DNA of 64,000 nucleotides from Tritrichomonas musculus (Eukaryota > Parabasalia > Tritrichomonadida > Tritrichomonadidae), in NCBI GenBank assembly GCA_039105265.1, contig JAPFFF010000011.1, forward strand, positions 3,720,001 through 3,784,000, written 5' to 3'. Within the stretch, counting starts at the first letter, position 1, and each line of letters starts with the position of its first letter. Of the stretch, positions 34,651 through 43,830 are shown piece by piece. A model generated the notes under the pieces. The model was not told the origin of the DNA. It did not search any database and saw only the letters and a list, made by a program, of their open reading frames with translations. Made by a program: the position numbers and the translations under genes.

Positions 34651-37600
34651 TCATTGAATAATATAATCATTAGCAGTAATTCCTTTAACAAATGGTGCAC
34701 ATGAATTATTTTCTAAAACAATCATTTTTGTATGTAAACCAGTTAACGCATTTTTTTGAATAGTCAATTTTGACATTTGATTTCCATTCATTTGAAGATT
34801 AATATTCTTACCTTGTTTAACAGAATTGTTTTCAATAATATCTTTATAATCAGATGATTTGATTACATTCTTCTTAAGCGATACTCCTTTTAATTTTAGA
34901 GATTTGGTTTGTCCATTATTATTCCAAATGGTATAACATTTGGGTGCAAGTGCAATCATGTTTTCACCTGTTTTTTCAATAGCACAACCAAGAACCTTTT
35001 TTTCATCTTCGATTGTATTAATTGAAGGGTTTGGCATGAATTCGTATACATGTTTGTCATAGAATTCTTTGTTTTTGATAACATGATTGAATAATTGAGT
35101 TGGAGGTTCATTTGGGTCACCTGAAACAGCATAGTACATTGAATCAGTATCTCCTTCAATATAATGAATTTTATCCATATCCAAGCATCGATTCATGAAA
35201 TCATAATAGAAAGTCAAATACCAGAATTTTGCATTATCTAATGTCCAAAGAGATTCTTGGATGCAAGTTGTACAATGATATGATTTAGGAGAATGTTGTA
35301 TCATAAATGTGTTATCATTTAATTGAGCACCACCCATATAAGTTTGTGATATAATTGATTGATAAGCTTTATTCGCATCACAGATTTTGATTTTAGAGAA
35401 CTTCTCAGTATTCATTCCATCATATCCATAAGAACCGTTCATACTGATTTTATAGAACTTCTCGTTCGCTACGCTCAAGTCACTTTCAGCGCCATTCCCA
35501 TTTGTTTTCCCAGATATGATATCTTGACGTTTTTTCATAAATTCAGTAACAAATTGGTTGAATCCAGTGTGACATTCATATTGTGAAACAGATTTGACAT
35601 CATCGATTATCAATCCGTGGTCGAGAAGGAACCAGAGGTAATAATTTGAGAAAACCATGTATTCCCCATTTGTGTCAAGCAACATTGTTAATTTACGTTC
35701 TTCCTTATCGATTGAATTTAAATTGTTTGATTTCATGTAATTGTACATGTATGAACCAATTGTTTCTTCATTATTTGTGATATTAATGTTTCGAAATACT
35801 GGTGGAAAATTAATGAAATAATTGATTTTTGATTTGGGACAAGATAGTTTCACAACAGCATAGAAAACATAATTTGGTTTATTTGAAAAACGTGATTTTG
35901 AAGTTATGATTTTCATACAACGTTCTCGAGATTGTTTATCCTTTGCTTCAATCCTTCGAATGAAAGCACCTGGCATGAACATAATTCCTCCATGGTACTT
36001 AATAAATGGATGTGAATTTGATGAAAATGATGAAGGATAAAGTGAATTGAAATCAATTCCAAGAATATGTGTTTGAACGTTATTTGTATCATATGAGATT
36101 ACCTTGTTATTAATTCCGTCGTAACGGAATTTGTTGATATGAGTTTCACCTTTGATGTTAACACGATGCATTACATTTGATAATCCACCAGCAATTGCAT
36201 TTCGAATTGTATAATATTCATCTTCATTATTTATCAAAGTTGGAAGATGATGTAGTTTGCAATATTTTTTTAATTGAATTCTCAATGCTGTTATTTTTGG
36301 GTCATCTCGTTTTCGAAGTTTATTACATTCAGCACAAGCCAACAAACAATTTGAAAATTCATGTCCAATATCATTGTTAATTCTATCAAGAGTTGGTTTG
36401 TTTTGATATGTGAAATGCTCTTTGCAAAGATGACATTTACCCTTAATTGAGTCATTGTAAAGTTTGAGAAATGCTTTGTAATCATTGGACGAAACACATT
36501 TTGAAAGGTCTCTTTTAATTGGATGAGCGCCTTGCGCCCGGCAACGTAGTTGCTGAGATAAGTTATATCGTTCATCTTGTTTGTAATAATTTTCACATTT
36601 GAATTGCCACCATTTAGGGTTTGGCATGAATTCATTGTATTTGTGTATAGGATTGTAATTTTCATGAGGATTGAAATCCTTGTATGCCAGAGCATATTTT
36701 ATACAAGATGCATTCTTAGATAATGATAGATTGGATATCAAATCAACTTTGTATTGAGCATTGAGTTGAATTAAATTGTCAATTGGTTTAATCATCATTT
36801 CAACATCATTGTCATTATAAGCAAGCAAGTAATCCCATCGTGTTTTATAGTTTTTAGCATCTTCGAGATAGATTTGATAATCAGATTCTGAGAGTGGATT
36901 TTTTTGGTTGAGATAACTGTCAAAGTCGTTGTATGAAAATGGTTCGGATTTAGATAATACTTCATTGTAGTTTGATGAATTGACAGCCTCATATGGAAAG
37001 ATTCCTTTCACAGAATTAGTTTCACCACCAAAATCAATACCGAATTGTTTTAATGTACCTCCAGCAACAAATGATTGAGCATCAATGAATCGTAATTTTG
37101 TTGGAAGGTGGTCTGAAACAAGTATGAATTGTTTTAATGAAGATATTGTTCCAATTAATGAATTTGATTCAACATGCCAGCTCACTTCGTTCCCTACGAC
37201 TTCGTCGAAATGTGAATAATTAAGATATTTCTTGAACAAATTAGAATCAAATCTTGAGGAATTAAATCCGAAAACGGTTATGGTATAAATATTTGTATCA
37301 ATATCATAAATTTTATCAGCAGGGAGAAACGATTTGTCATAAACGATTTTATCATTCAGTACTTCCATCGATTGTTCAAACAACCATGAAATCCATTCTG
37401 GAATAAACTCTTCAGATTCTCTTAATGAAAAGTGTTTAGTAATTAATCCTGAAGATAATTTAACACATGAAGCAACTGAAAGAGGTATTAAACGTGAATT
37501 GATTACAGTTGAATCAGAAATCGATTTGTTAACTGATTGTTCCATCGTTTCAAAATCGTATGTCATATAATAAATGTTAGGTTTCCATTCTAAATCGTAT

Positions 37601-39585
37601 GCCAAACAATATTCATAAACTGGATTGTTTAAGATATGTGGACAAAATGGAAGTGGTTCCTTGTTTGGAATAAAGTTCTTCTTGAAGACACCATCACAAT
37701 GTTTGAAATGAGATTCAAATCGATGTAGGTTTTCAGCTCCTCGATGAGTGTATGAATGACATTTTGGACAAATATGTATTTGAGTTAGTTTTTCAGGATT
37801 CTTAATATACATAATATGAATAATTTGGTCTTTCGAGAAAAGTAATGCAGAATGAGTTGGATAAGATTTATCGAAAAACCATTGTTCAGATAAGTCGTAA
37901 TATGAAGAATTATCGTTTTTAGTGAACTCATAAATATTAATATTGAGATGATATTTCTTAGACAATTCTTCCATTTGTTCCATTGTTACTCCTTTGAATT
38001 CTTTGAGAATCTTTAATCCTTGTTTTGGAATTTTGGTGTTATATTCAATGTTATGTTCTTTGAGAAGGATTTTTTTAGCAACCTTAGTTCGTTCCTTTAT
38101 TTGATATTTTTGAGTATATGCAAGTTTATGTATTTCAACATTATTTACAATTATGATATCACTCAAACAGATTGCAAGAAATCGATAGAAACATAATTTA
38201 TCATCTTCATTGTCAGCAATAATGCATTCACTTCTTAAAAATTCAATTGGTAAATCTTTAATATGTCCAGTAACCTTTCGCATTCGTGAGACAGTAAATG
38301 AAATTGAACCAACGATTGTTAATTTAGTTGATGAAGTTGATGTTTCATATGAATTGAGATTCGATTCAATATACATTTTAACATAATCAAGGTCCTGTAA
38401 TGATGATATTATTATAGGAATTGTAGATTGATAATTTTTCCAATTAATATTTCGTGCTTCATATTCGAAATGGTCCTTTTCTTCATTCTCCAAATCATGA
38501 ACAGGAGTTTCAAATACACCAGATAATTGGAAATGAATTTTGAATGGTTTGAGTTCTCTATCAAATACTTGTTGCAATGATTCGAAGATTTGATTTAATG
38601 ATGAGATTTGATTGAAATAATAAATAACAATTGGGGAGCCATTGTATTCCTCTTTATCAACATAATCTTTATCATATTTGGTATAATAATCCCAAACCTC
38701 AACTGCTTTATCAAAATCATGTGGTTCATTAATCATAAGGTAATCATTGTGTTTTGATTTAAATTTGTTATTGAATTTATCAAGATATTCATATAATTCT
38801 TCGTTTTCAGGAATGTAATATTCAAGTAAATGGGATTTATCGTGAATTTCTTTTTGTTCAATTTTCTTGAGATTCTCTTCTTTATTATATTGTTTAATTA
38901 ATTTAATTGCATTATCGACTGCTTCATAAGCACGTTTAATTGCATTTTCAAGTTTTTCTTTTTTCAATTGATTATCAAATTTGTTCTGAGAATTAATTCT
39001 TACAAGTTCATCTAAAGAATTGATTTGTTTGTATTCGTTTTTATCAAATTTGTTGAAGAAATTATTATCATCACGAACTTGTTTATCATGAAATTCTTGA
39101 TTGATTTGTTGTTGTTGTTCATTGAAATATTGATAATCAGATTCATTTGGTTGTTCATCTTCATAAAATGATTCATGATTTAATATATCTTGATAATTGT
39201 GTTCATAAGATTTATTTAATTCATGCTGTTTATTATAATATTGATTATATGTTTCATTCAATTTATCATCATTAATCGATTCATTATTAATATAATCTAG
39301 ATAATTTTGTTCATATTGACGACGATTTTGTTCATGAGTTATGAAATTATCAAGTTTTATCAGAAAATCATCACTATTATTAAAATCAAGCCCAATTATT
39401 TGTTGGGCATTATGTTGATTAAGATATGTATATAATGTTCTGATATTTCGTAATTTAGCACCTCCTCGATATCGACGAGTATCTGCAATTTCAAGATTTT
39501 CATTAAGTCCTTGATTAATATTATTAATAGATTCAATAATATCGTCATTAGTAAAATCAATAAATGAATTTTGGTTGAAAGCCAT
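34651..39585 (-). CDS. element B DNA polymerase B with embedded HNH finger
   Basis: 1,644 residues. The exonuclease motif MTYDFETME lies near residue 676, polymerase motif A GIDFNSLYPS near 1178, motif B KISMNGSYGYDG near 1380 and motif C EGDTDSMYY near 1480, as in protein-primed family B polymerases of Mavericks. Between exonuclease and motif A, near 1045-1095, is an HNH/zinc-like insert: CHLCKEHFTYQNKPTLDRIN, then CAECNK. The N-terminal 600 residues are charged and helical, with a CPKCHSY and HFKHCD finger near 630-655; a terminal-protein function there is possible but not shown. Copies the element. It looks whole. Confidence 0.9.
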   Translation of the reverse strand: MAFNQNSFIDFTNDDIIESINNINQGLNENLEIADTRRYRGGAKLRNIRTLYTYLNQHNAQQIIGLDFNNSDDFLIKLDNFITHEQNRRQYEQNYLDYINNESINDDKLNETYNQYYNKQHELNKSYEHNYQDILNHESFYEDEQPNESDYQYFNEQQQQINQEFHDKQVRDDNNFFNKFDKNEYKQINSLDELVRINSQNKFDNQLKKEKLENAIKRAYEAVDNAIKLIKQYNKEENLKKIEQKEIHDKSHLLEYYIPENEELYEYLDKFNNKFKSKHNDYLMINEPHDFDKAVEVWDYYTKYDKDYVDKEEYNGSPIVIYYFNQISSLNQIFESLQQVFDRELKPFKIHFQLSGVFETPVHDLENEEKDHFEYEARNINWKNYQSTIPIIISSLQDLDYVKMYIESNLNSYETSTSSTKLTIVGSISFTVSRMRKVTGHIKDLPIEFLRSECIIADNEDDKLCFYRFLAICLSDIIIVNNVEIHKLAYTQKYQIKERTKVAKKILLKEHNIEYNTKIPKQGLKILKEFKGVTMEQMEELSKKYHLNINIYEFTKNDNSSYYDLSEQWFFDKSYPTHSALLFSKDQIIHIMYIKNPEKLTQIHICPKCHSYTHRGAENLHRFESHFKHCDGVFKKNFIPNKEPLPFCPHILNNPVYEYCLAYDLEWKPNIYYMTYDFETMEQSVNKSISDSTVINSRLIPLSVASCVKLSSGLITKHFSLRESEEFIPEWISWLFEQSMEVLNDKIVYDKSFLPADKIYDIDTNIYTITVFGFNSSRFDSNLFKKYLNYSHFDEVVGNEVSWHVESNSLIGTISSLKQFILVSDHLPTKLRFIDAQSFVAGGTLKQFGIDFGGETNSVKGIFPYEAVNSSNYNEVLSKSEPFSYNDFDSYLNQKNPLSESDYQIYLEDAKNYKTRWDYLLAYNDNDVEMMIKPIDNLIQLNAQYKVDLISNLSLSKNASCIKYALAYKDFNPHENYNPIHKYNEFMPNPKWWQFKCENYYKQDERYNLSQQLRCRAQGAHPIKRDLSKCVSSNDYKAFLKLYNDSIKGKCHLCKEHFTYQNKPTLDRINNDIGHEFSNCLLACAECNKLRKRDDPKITALRIQLKKYCKLHHLPTLINNEDEYYTIRNAIAGGLSNVMHRVNIKGETHINKFRYDGINNKVISYDTNNVQTHILGIDFNSLYPSSFSSNSHPFIKYHGGIMFMPGAFIRRIEAKDKQSRERCMKIITSKSRFSNKPNYVFYAVVKLSCPKSKINYFINFPPVFRNINITNNEETIGSYMYNYMKSNNLNSIDKEERKLTMLLDTNGEYMVFSNYYLWFLLDHGLIIDDVKSVSQYECHTGFNQFVTEFMKKRQDIISGKTNGNGAESDLSVANEKFYKISMNGSYGYDGMNTEKFSKIKICDANKAYQSIISQTYMGGAQLNDNTFMIQHSPKSYHCTTCIQESLWTLDNAKFWYLTFYYDFMNRCLDMDKIHYIEGDTDSMYYAVSGDPNEPPTQLFNHVIKNKEFYDKHVYEFMPNPSINTIEDEKKVLGCAIEKTGENMIALAPKCYTIWNNNGQTKSLKLKGVSLKKNVIKSSDYKDIIENNSVKQGKNINLQMNGNQMSKLTIQKNALTGLHTKMIVLENNSCAPFVKGITANDYIIQ
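36527..36553. repeat. double mini-hairpin in the polymerase gene
   Basis: GCGC-CTT-GCGC followed after three bases by GCAAC-GTA-GTTGC. It is read in frame (SQQLRCRAQGAHP) just before the HNH insert. Confidence 0.75.
37197..37207. repeat. mini-hairpin in the polymerase gene
   Basis: CGAC-TTC-GTCG, coding sequence VGNEV region of the polymerase. Short, so chance is possible. Confidence 0.5.
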
Positions 39586-39671
39586 TTATCAAAAATAAAA
39601 ATGTGGAAAAAAATTAGTTCAAAAATTTAAAATTTAAGAATCTGTTTCAAAAAAATATTTTAATCGTTTGT

Positions 39672-40394
39672 TTATTTTGATTCTTCTGAGAAATAAGTTT
39701 TTTTAACACCTAGGTGCGGACGTGAATTATAACATTTCCAATCATTCCAAACAACATGAAACGTTTTTCCTTTATATTTATATTCCAAACGAGATTTTTG
39801 ATTCTCATATTTTGAAATCAATTCACAACCTTCTTTTGCAAATAATTGTGCAATATGTTCATGCGTATAACGAATGCATTTCATTTTATGTGAACGAATT
39901 CCTTTATTCCATTTTATTGGTGTGATTGCATAATCTAATCCTTCAAATGTATAATGAACCAATTTATCAGATAATTCATATGGAGAAGTTAATATACAAT
40001 TTTCTTTTAACATTGATTCTCGTAATTTATCCTCTTTTTGTTTACGAGATTCTTCTGAACGTTCTTCATTTGATTTAATTAATGTAATTCCTTGTTTTTT
40101 AGCATAATTGTAATCTTTTCTATATAATTTATCAGGATTGTGATAAAATTCTCTAATATAACAATACATAATTCTTGTTGGATTATTATTTCGATAGAAT
40201 GTAATTGATTCACAAATTAGAGATTCTTTTGGATATCTTAATATTGTACAATCATATTTTTTAAAGAATTCATCAAATTGTTCATTAGAAGCAGTTATTG
40301 AATAAAATTTCATTGTTTGTTTGTCTTTTGGTTTTTTCAAATCTTTATTGTAAGCATCCAAATATTCAGCAATGGTTCCATTTATTTGTTGCAT
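39672..40394 (-). CDS. element B protein with repeated KENCIL-HYxYEG domain
   Basis: 240 residues that seem to hold three diverged copies of a 55-residue unit. The second has MLKENCILTSPYELSDKLVH, YTFEGLDYAI and a W; the third has FAKEGCELISKYENQKSRLE, YKYKGKTFHVVWNDW and RPHLG. The protein at 52590 in A has one copy. The pattern resembles the short treble-clef-like repeats often found beside viral HNH and GIY-YIG proteins, here without the cysteines. Probably binds DNA. It is next to the right end repeat. Confidence 0.6.
   Translation of the reverse strand: MQQINGTIAEYLDAYNKDLKKPKDKQTMKFYSITASNEQFDEFFKKYDCTILRYPKESLICESITFYRNNNPTRIMYCYIREFYHNPDKLYRKDYNYAKKQGITLIKSNEERSEESRKQKEDKLRESMLKENCILTSPYELSDKLVHYTFEGLDYAITPIKWNKGIRSHKMKCIRYTHEHIAQLFAKEGCELISKYENQKSRLEYKYKGKTFHVVWNDWKCYNSRPHLGVKKTYFSEESK
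39707..39716. repeat. 10-bp palindrome
   Basis: CACCTAGGTG in the end of the 240-residue gene. Minor; listed because of the other palindromes in B. Confidence 0.4.
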
Positions 40395-40455
40395 TTTAGA
40401 AAAATAAAAAAATAAAAAAAATATTTAAAAATACAAACTACTGGAAAATAAGGTA

Positions 40456-40684
40456 CCCTAACAATTTCAAACTTGTTCTGGGAGCTTGGTTTACCAAGTA
40501 AGTTTCCAACGAATTTCAAACTTGTTCTGGGAGCTTGGTTCCTGAGGTAGGTCTCTAACGTGTTTATGAAAAGTTTGGTGTTGGATTGTCAATTTTTCTG
40601 GGAGCTTGGTTCCTGGTATTGGGAGACAAGGAAATTCTTATCAGTAGTTATTCGGGGTACCAGAGCGAACAATATATTACTACT
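40456..40684 (-). repeat. element B right terminal inverted repeat
   Basis: Reverse complement of 17,945-18,173; ends in CAATATATTACTACT. Three inverted copies of the 16-mer TTCTGGGAGCTTGGTT lie inside. Followed by ATCCTT. Confidence 0.95.
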
Positions 40685-40690
40685 ATCCTT
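40685..40690. repeat. target-site duplication of element B, right
   Basis: ATCCTT, the same six bases as at 17,939-17,944. Confidence 0.9.
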
Positions 40691-40784
40691 TATAATTTCT
40701 AGCTTCATTTGGCATTATTAATTTCTTTTGATAAGCTTTCTTTTCTAAATAATTCATTAATTTTTCACCTTCTGACGATAACAT
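40685..40784 (-). pseudogene. element A integrase, start-side piece
   Basis: The minus strand opens at an ATG (40784) with MLSSEGEKLMNYLEKKAYQK and runs into the end of element B. The main part of the same gene is on the other side of B at 16,651-17,944. This shows that B landed near the beginning of A's integrase gene. Confidence 0.75.
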
Positions 40785-40836
40785 TTAAATTTCAATAAAG
40801 AGCGGTTTTGACACTTCACTTTTATTTTTTGTTTTC
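40785..40836. promoter_or_regulatory. element A promoter, GGTTTTGACA type
   Basis: AGCGGTTTTGACACTTCACTTTTA lies just before the ATG at 40837 (written here in two parts: AGCGGTTTTGACA and CTTCACTTTTA). The TTCACTTT part matches the trichomonad initiator. The minus-strand integrase start shares the gap. Confidence 0.65.
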
Positions 40837-41085
40837 ATGTCTAAATTGGAAGATAAACAAGAAAAAATAGAAGAGGAACAAATCGAAAATCTAATGAAAG
40901 TAATGGACGAAAAAGAAAAACAAAGACGTCAACTCTTGATGAAAGCACCAGAGATTGAAAATGAGTACGGAAAGATGTGTCATAACATCTCAGCCTTGAA
41001 TCCTGAAGATAAACAAGAATGGTATCGATTACAAAGTGAACTTCAAGAAATCCGTCATCAACTCTTTAAAATTTCAAAGTCTTAA
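40837..41085 (+). CDS. element A 82-aa coiled-coil protein
   Basis: All-helical, highly charged (EDKQEKIEEEQIENLMKVMD). Followed within 50 bases by a similar small protein with the same promoter and the same first four residues (MSKL). Likely small oligomers or adaptors. No family recognised. Confidence 0.55.
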   Translation: MSKLEDKQEKIEEEQIENLMKVMDEKEKQRRQLLMKAPEIENEYGKMCHNISALNPEDKQEWYRLQSELQEIRHQLFKISKS

Positions 41086-41092
41086 ATAAAAA

Positions 41093-41127
41093 AGCAGTTT
41101 TGACACTTCACTTTTATTTTTGTTTTC
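41093..41127 (+). promoter_or_regulatory. element A promoter, GGTTTTGACA type (variant)
   Basis: AGCAGTTTTGACACTTCACT followed by TTTATTTTTGTTTTC and the ATG. Nearly a copy of 40,800-40,836, so the two small genes share promoter history. Confidence 0.65.
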
Positions 41128-41325
41128 ATGTCTAAATTGCAAGAAGCTTACGAGAAATGGGATATCTTAGATGAACAAATAAATAACATCGAAAAAAAGG
41201 CAGGGATTATTGGTAATCAAAGGGTTTATGATGATAAAGATTTTAGAAAATTAATGGATTTACGAAGAGAAAGAGACAAAGTAGAAAAAGAAATTGAACT
41301 TTTAAGAAAAGAATTAAATAAATAA
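41128..41325 (+). CDS. element A 65-aa coiled-coil protein
   Basis: Helical with heptads at both ends (DILDEQINNIEKKAG and LRRERDKVEKEIELLRKEL). A relative or duplicate neighbour of the 82-residue protein. It ends three bases before the helicase gene end, with which it converges. Confidence 0.55.
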   Translation: MSKLQEAYEKWDILDEQINNIEKKAGIIGNQRVYDDKDFRKLMDLRRERDKVEKEIELLRKELNK

Positions 41326-41328
41326 AAG

Positions 41329-43029
41329 TTACCTTAATCTATATTTCTTATCATTATTATTAAATGAGCAGTCTTGTAAAATTTTTTGATGAAATTCTTG
41401 ATAAGTTATGGATCTGAAATTTTTTGCTTTTGCCCATTTTTTAAATTCAGTCCAGGCTTCAAAAGCTACATAACCATTTCTGAATTTTTGTAAGTTTTCC
41501 TCAATAAATAATTTTTCAGGAGGTTTTGAAAAGTTCATTAAATTCATTCTATCTTGGGTATTAGGAAATTGTGCTGGAATGAAATCAGATAAATCAACAG
41601 TCAAGAAAAAAGTAATTAAATTGTTTTTGAAATCTTGTGTCTTAATAAGATTATGTAAAGGTGCAAAATAGTCTTGACCTATCATTGGATAACATTTTGT
41701 GACAACAAATCTTCTATCGTGTTCATCAATTCGAATAGGAGCAGGATTATTTGATAAGAAGATGAAATTGGCAACATTTTCTTTAGATTCAGTATTAATA
41801 TGTTTTCCTTCAATAGTAGTGAATCTTTCTGTGATTAATGTTTTTAATCTTTCATGTTGTTGAGGATATTTTCGAATGAGATGATAATCTAACATTTCTG
41901 AGCATACCAATAATTTTTTGTTTAAGATTTGTAAATTAAAATTGCTTGTAATATTATCAAAGTTTGCATTTGGATCAGAATATTCACCTAAAAGTTGACA
42001 AAGAACATTAGTAAATGTATTTTTCCCACAACCTTGTTCACCAATAATAACTAATGCAGTACCTGTTTTACCATCTGGATGTTGAAAAATAAATGAAATC
42101 CATTTAATGATATAATCATATAATTCTTGATTAGAATTTGCAATAACTCTAAAAATATGATCCAAAAATGGTTGAATCACATTTTGTGTACAAAGAATTA
42201 ATCTTGAATAAGGATACCAATGAAAATATGAAAAAATGTTTGGATCATTGGAAAAGAATTTCATATGTTCATAAGTAATGAAATCCATATTCTTTCCAAA
42301 GGAAACAACATCAAATGCAGTAATTACTTTCTTATTCTTTTTACTAACTTTTGAATACCCTAATTTAATTTGTTTTAATATTGGTGCAAATTGAGTAGGA
42401 TTTAACATTTCTAACGTATTTGATTTTTTAATTATGAAGATTCTGTCAAGTTGAATATAACAACAAACTTTTTTGAAATCAGTAAAGAAATCCCCAACAC
42501 GAATTCCAGTAGAAGAATATTTTCTTTCATAATTCTTATATCTAAATGAGTTTATTGAACAATCTTCACCAAAATCAATTTGAACAAATTGGTTAATTGT
42601 ATTATTGAAATATTTCTCCCAAATAACATTTCTTTGAGATTCTGAGAGTGCATTCAAAATTGGGAAGATCCAATGATTTGAAACTTCTGGATGATTTTCT
42701 TGACTACAAATTGCTTGAAGATCTTGTTCAGAATTTTCTTGATTAGATAAGTACCAATTTTTCACAATATCATACAAAACGTTTGAAACAAATGGAGAAC
42801 GAAATATATATTTGATAGAAGTTGTTAAATTTTCAAGTGTTGGTTCAAATAAATTTAATAATCCAACAACATCATCAGGAAACAATTGAATGAGATTTGT
42901 ATTTATTTGAAAATCACGATCATGAAATTCTTGACCTTGATATTGAGGAAAGACATTCTCATTTATATTTTCCATTTGTCTAGCTTCTGGAATTAAGAAA
43001 TCATCAGAGAGGAAGGTTGGTTGATTCAT
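41329..43029 (-). CDS. element A SF3 helicase
   Basis: 566 residues from the ATG at 43029. The C-terminal half holds the superfamily 3 helicase set: Walker A IGEQGCGKNTFTNVL near residue 328, LNKKLLVCSEMLDY (Walker B region) near 365, and NFIFLSNNPAPIRIDEHDRR (motif C and arginine finger) near 410. The N-terminal 300 residues may be a primase-like or D5-N domain. Such helicases unwind the genome in NCLDVs, virophages and some Polinton-like viruses. Element B has none, so the two elements replicate differently. Confidence 0.85.
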   Translation of the reverse strand: MNQPTFLSDDFLIPEARQMENINENVFPQYQGQEFHDRDFQINTNLIQLFPDDVVGLLNLFEPTLENLTTSIKYIFRSPFVSNVLYDIVKNWYLSNQENSEQDLQAICSQENHPEVSNHWIFPILNALSESQRNVIWEKYFNNTINQFVQIDFGEDCSINSFRYKNYERKYSSTGIRVGDFFTDFKKVCCYIQLDRIFIIKKSNTLEMLNPTQFAPILKQIKLGYSKVSKKNKKVITAFDVVSFGKNMDFITYEHMKFFSNDPNIFSYFHWYPYSRLILCTQNVIQPFLDHIFRVIANSNQELYDYIIKWISFIFQHPDGKTGTALVIIGEQGCGKNTFTNVLCQLLGEYSDPNANFDNITSNFNLQILNKKLLVCSEMLDYHLIRKYPQQHERLKTLITERFTTIEGKHINTESKENVANFIFLSNNPAPIRIDEHDRRFVVTKCYPMIGQDYFAPLHNLIKTQDFKNNLITFFLTVDLSDFIPAQFPNTQDRMNLMNFSKPPEKLFIEENLQKFRNGYVAFEAWTEFKKWAKAKNFRSITYQEFHQKILQDCSFNNNDKKYRLR

Positions 43030-43079
43030 CGATACAAAAATAAAAGTGACTGTCAAAACCGTTTTTCATTTTTTAATTA
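43030..43079. promoter_or_regulatory. bidirectional promoter, helicase and 177-aa gene
   Basis: The minus strand reads AACGGTTTTGACAGTCACTT then TTATTTTTGTATCG before the helicase ATG. The plus strand reads CCGTTTTTCATTTTTTAATT before the ATG at 43080. Both directions share one central CCGTTTT/AAAACGG. Confidence 0.7.
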
Positions 43080-43613
43080 ATGTCAAGTGATAACGAATTA
43101 CCTCTACACTATTCAACTGGGGGTTCACCTCAATATCAATTATCACCAAACATGCAAAATTTAAATAATAGTTTTCAAAACTTTGTTGTCAATAATGAAA
43201 TTGATGAATGGGAAATCGACCGTGATTTTAATGAACCTCAACCAACGTCTCCAAATGAAGAAGAATTTTATGCAGGAATCAATCAAATTGTAGAAAAACA
43301 ATTAGAAGAACATCCAGCAAATCCAAACCGTCACGGAAATCCAAGACCTCCAAACCCACAAGATGAATTTGGAAAAAGTTATCATGACCGAGATGATTTT
43401 GGGAACTTTTTGAAAACTCTTGATAAAAATAGACAATATCCTTGTGATGAATTGGTCAATCTATATAATGTCTTTTTTCATACAAAAATATCAAAACAAA
43501 GTTTTTGTCAATTAAAATCGGTAAGACAATTTTTTAAAGCAAAAAGAAGATGCTTTTTTGGAATTCGACAATCATATTATTCTCTTCGGAAAAATCCAAA
43601 AGAATGGAGATAA
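43080..43613 (+). CDS. element A 177-aa protein, unknown
   Basis: The first 100 residues are Asn/Pro/Gln-rich and acidic. The last 75 look folded and basic (PCDELVNLYNVFFHTKISKQ to RRCFFGIRQSYYSLRKNPKE), possibly a winged-helix-like DNA-binding part. A short YHDRDDF recalls FHDRDFQ near the start of the helicase, its divergent partner. Possibly a replication accessory; not shown. Confidence 0.55.
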   Translation: MSSDNELPLHYSTGGSPQYQLSPNMQNLNNSFQNFVVNNEIDEWEIDRDFNEPQPTSPNEEEFYAGINQIVEKQLEEHPANPNRHGNPRPPNPQDEFGKSYHDRDDFGNFLKTLDKNRQYPCDELVNLYNVFFHTKISKQSFCQLKSVRQFFKAKRRCFFGIRQSYYSLRKNPKEWR

Positions 43614-43619
43614 AATTTG

Positions 43620-43675
43620 GTCTTCCGGTTGACATCCGGTTGACTTCCGACAGACTTCCGGAAGTCTTCCACCAG
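43620..43675. repeat. TTCCGG repeat cluster with palindrome
   Basis: TTCCGGTTGACATCCGGTTGAC then TTCCGACA and the 14-bp palindrome GACTTCCGGAAGTC. Directly follows the stop of the 177-residue gene. GC-rich against the flanks, so a 3'-end hairpin or protein site is possible. Confidence 0.6.
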
Positions 43676-43830
43676 TCACAAAATTTTCACTCACAAAAAG
43701 TTTAATAAAAATTTTAATTCAAAAAGTTCATTTTTTATTTATTTATCTTTCTCAAAAGGTTTATAAATAAATGGCCAAACAAATATTAAAATTTTAATTC
43801 AAAAAGTTCATTTTTATATCACTTTTTACA

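Larger units (their letters stand above)
17945..40684. mobile_element. element B: Maverick/Polinton, looks whole and young
   Basis: A 22,740-bp element with terminal inverted repeats, a 6-bp target duplication and the core Maverick set: integrase, protein-primed-type DNA polymerase B, FtsK/HerA-type packaging ATPase, major capsid and penton-like proteins. It also has fibre-like, amphipathic, KilA-N and HNH genes. No breaks are obvious and the end repeats look identical, so insertion was recent. It lies inside the integrase gene of element A. Confidence 0.92.
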
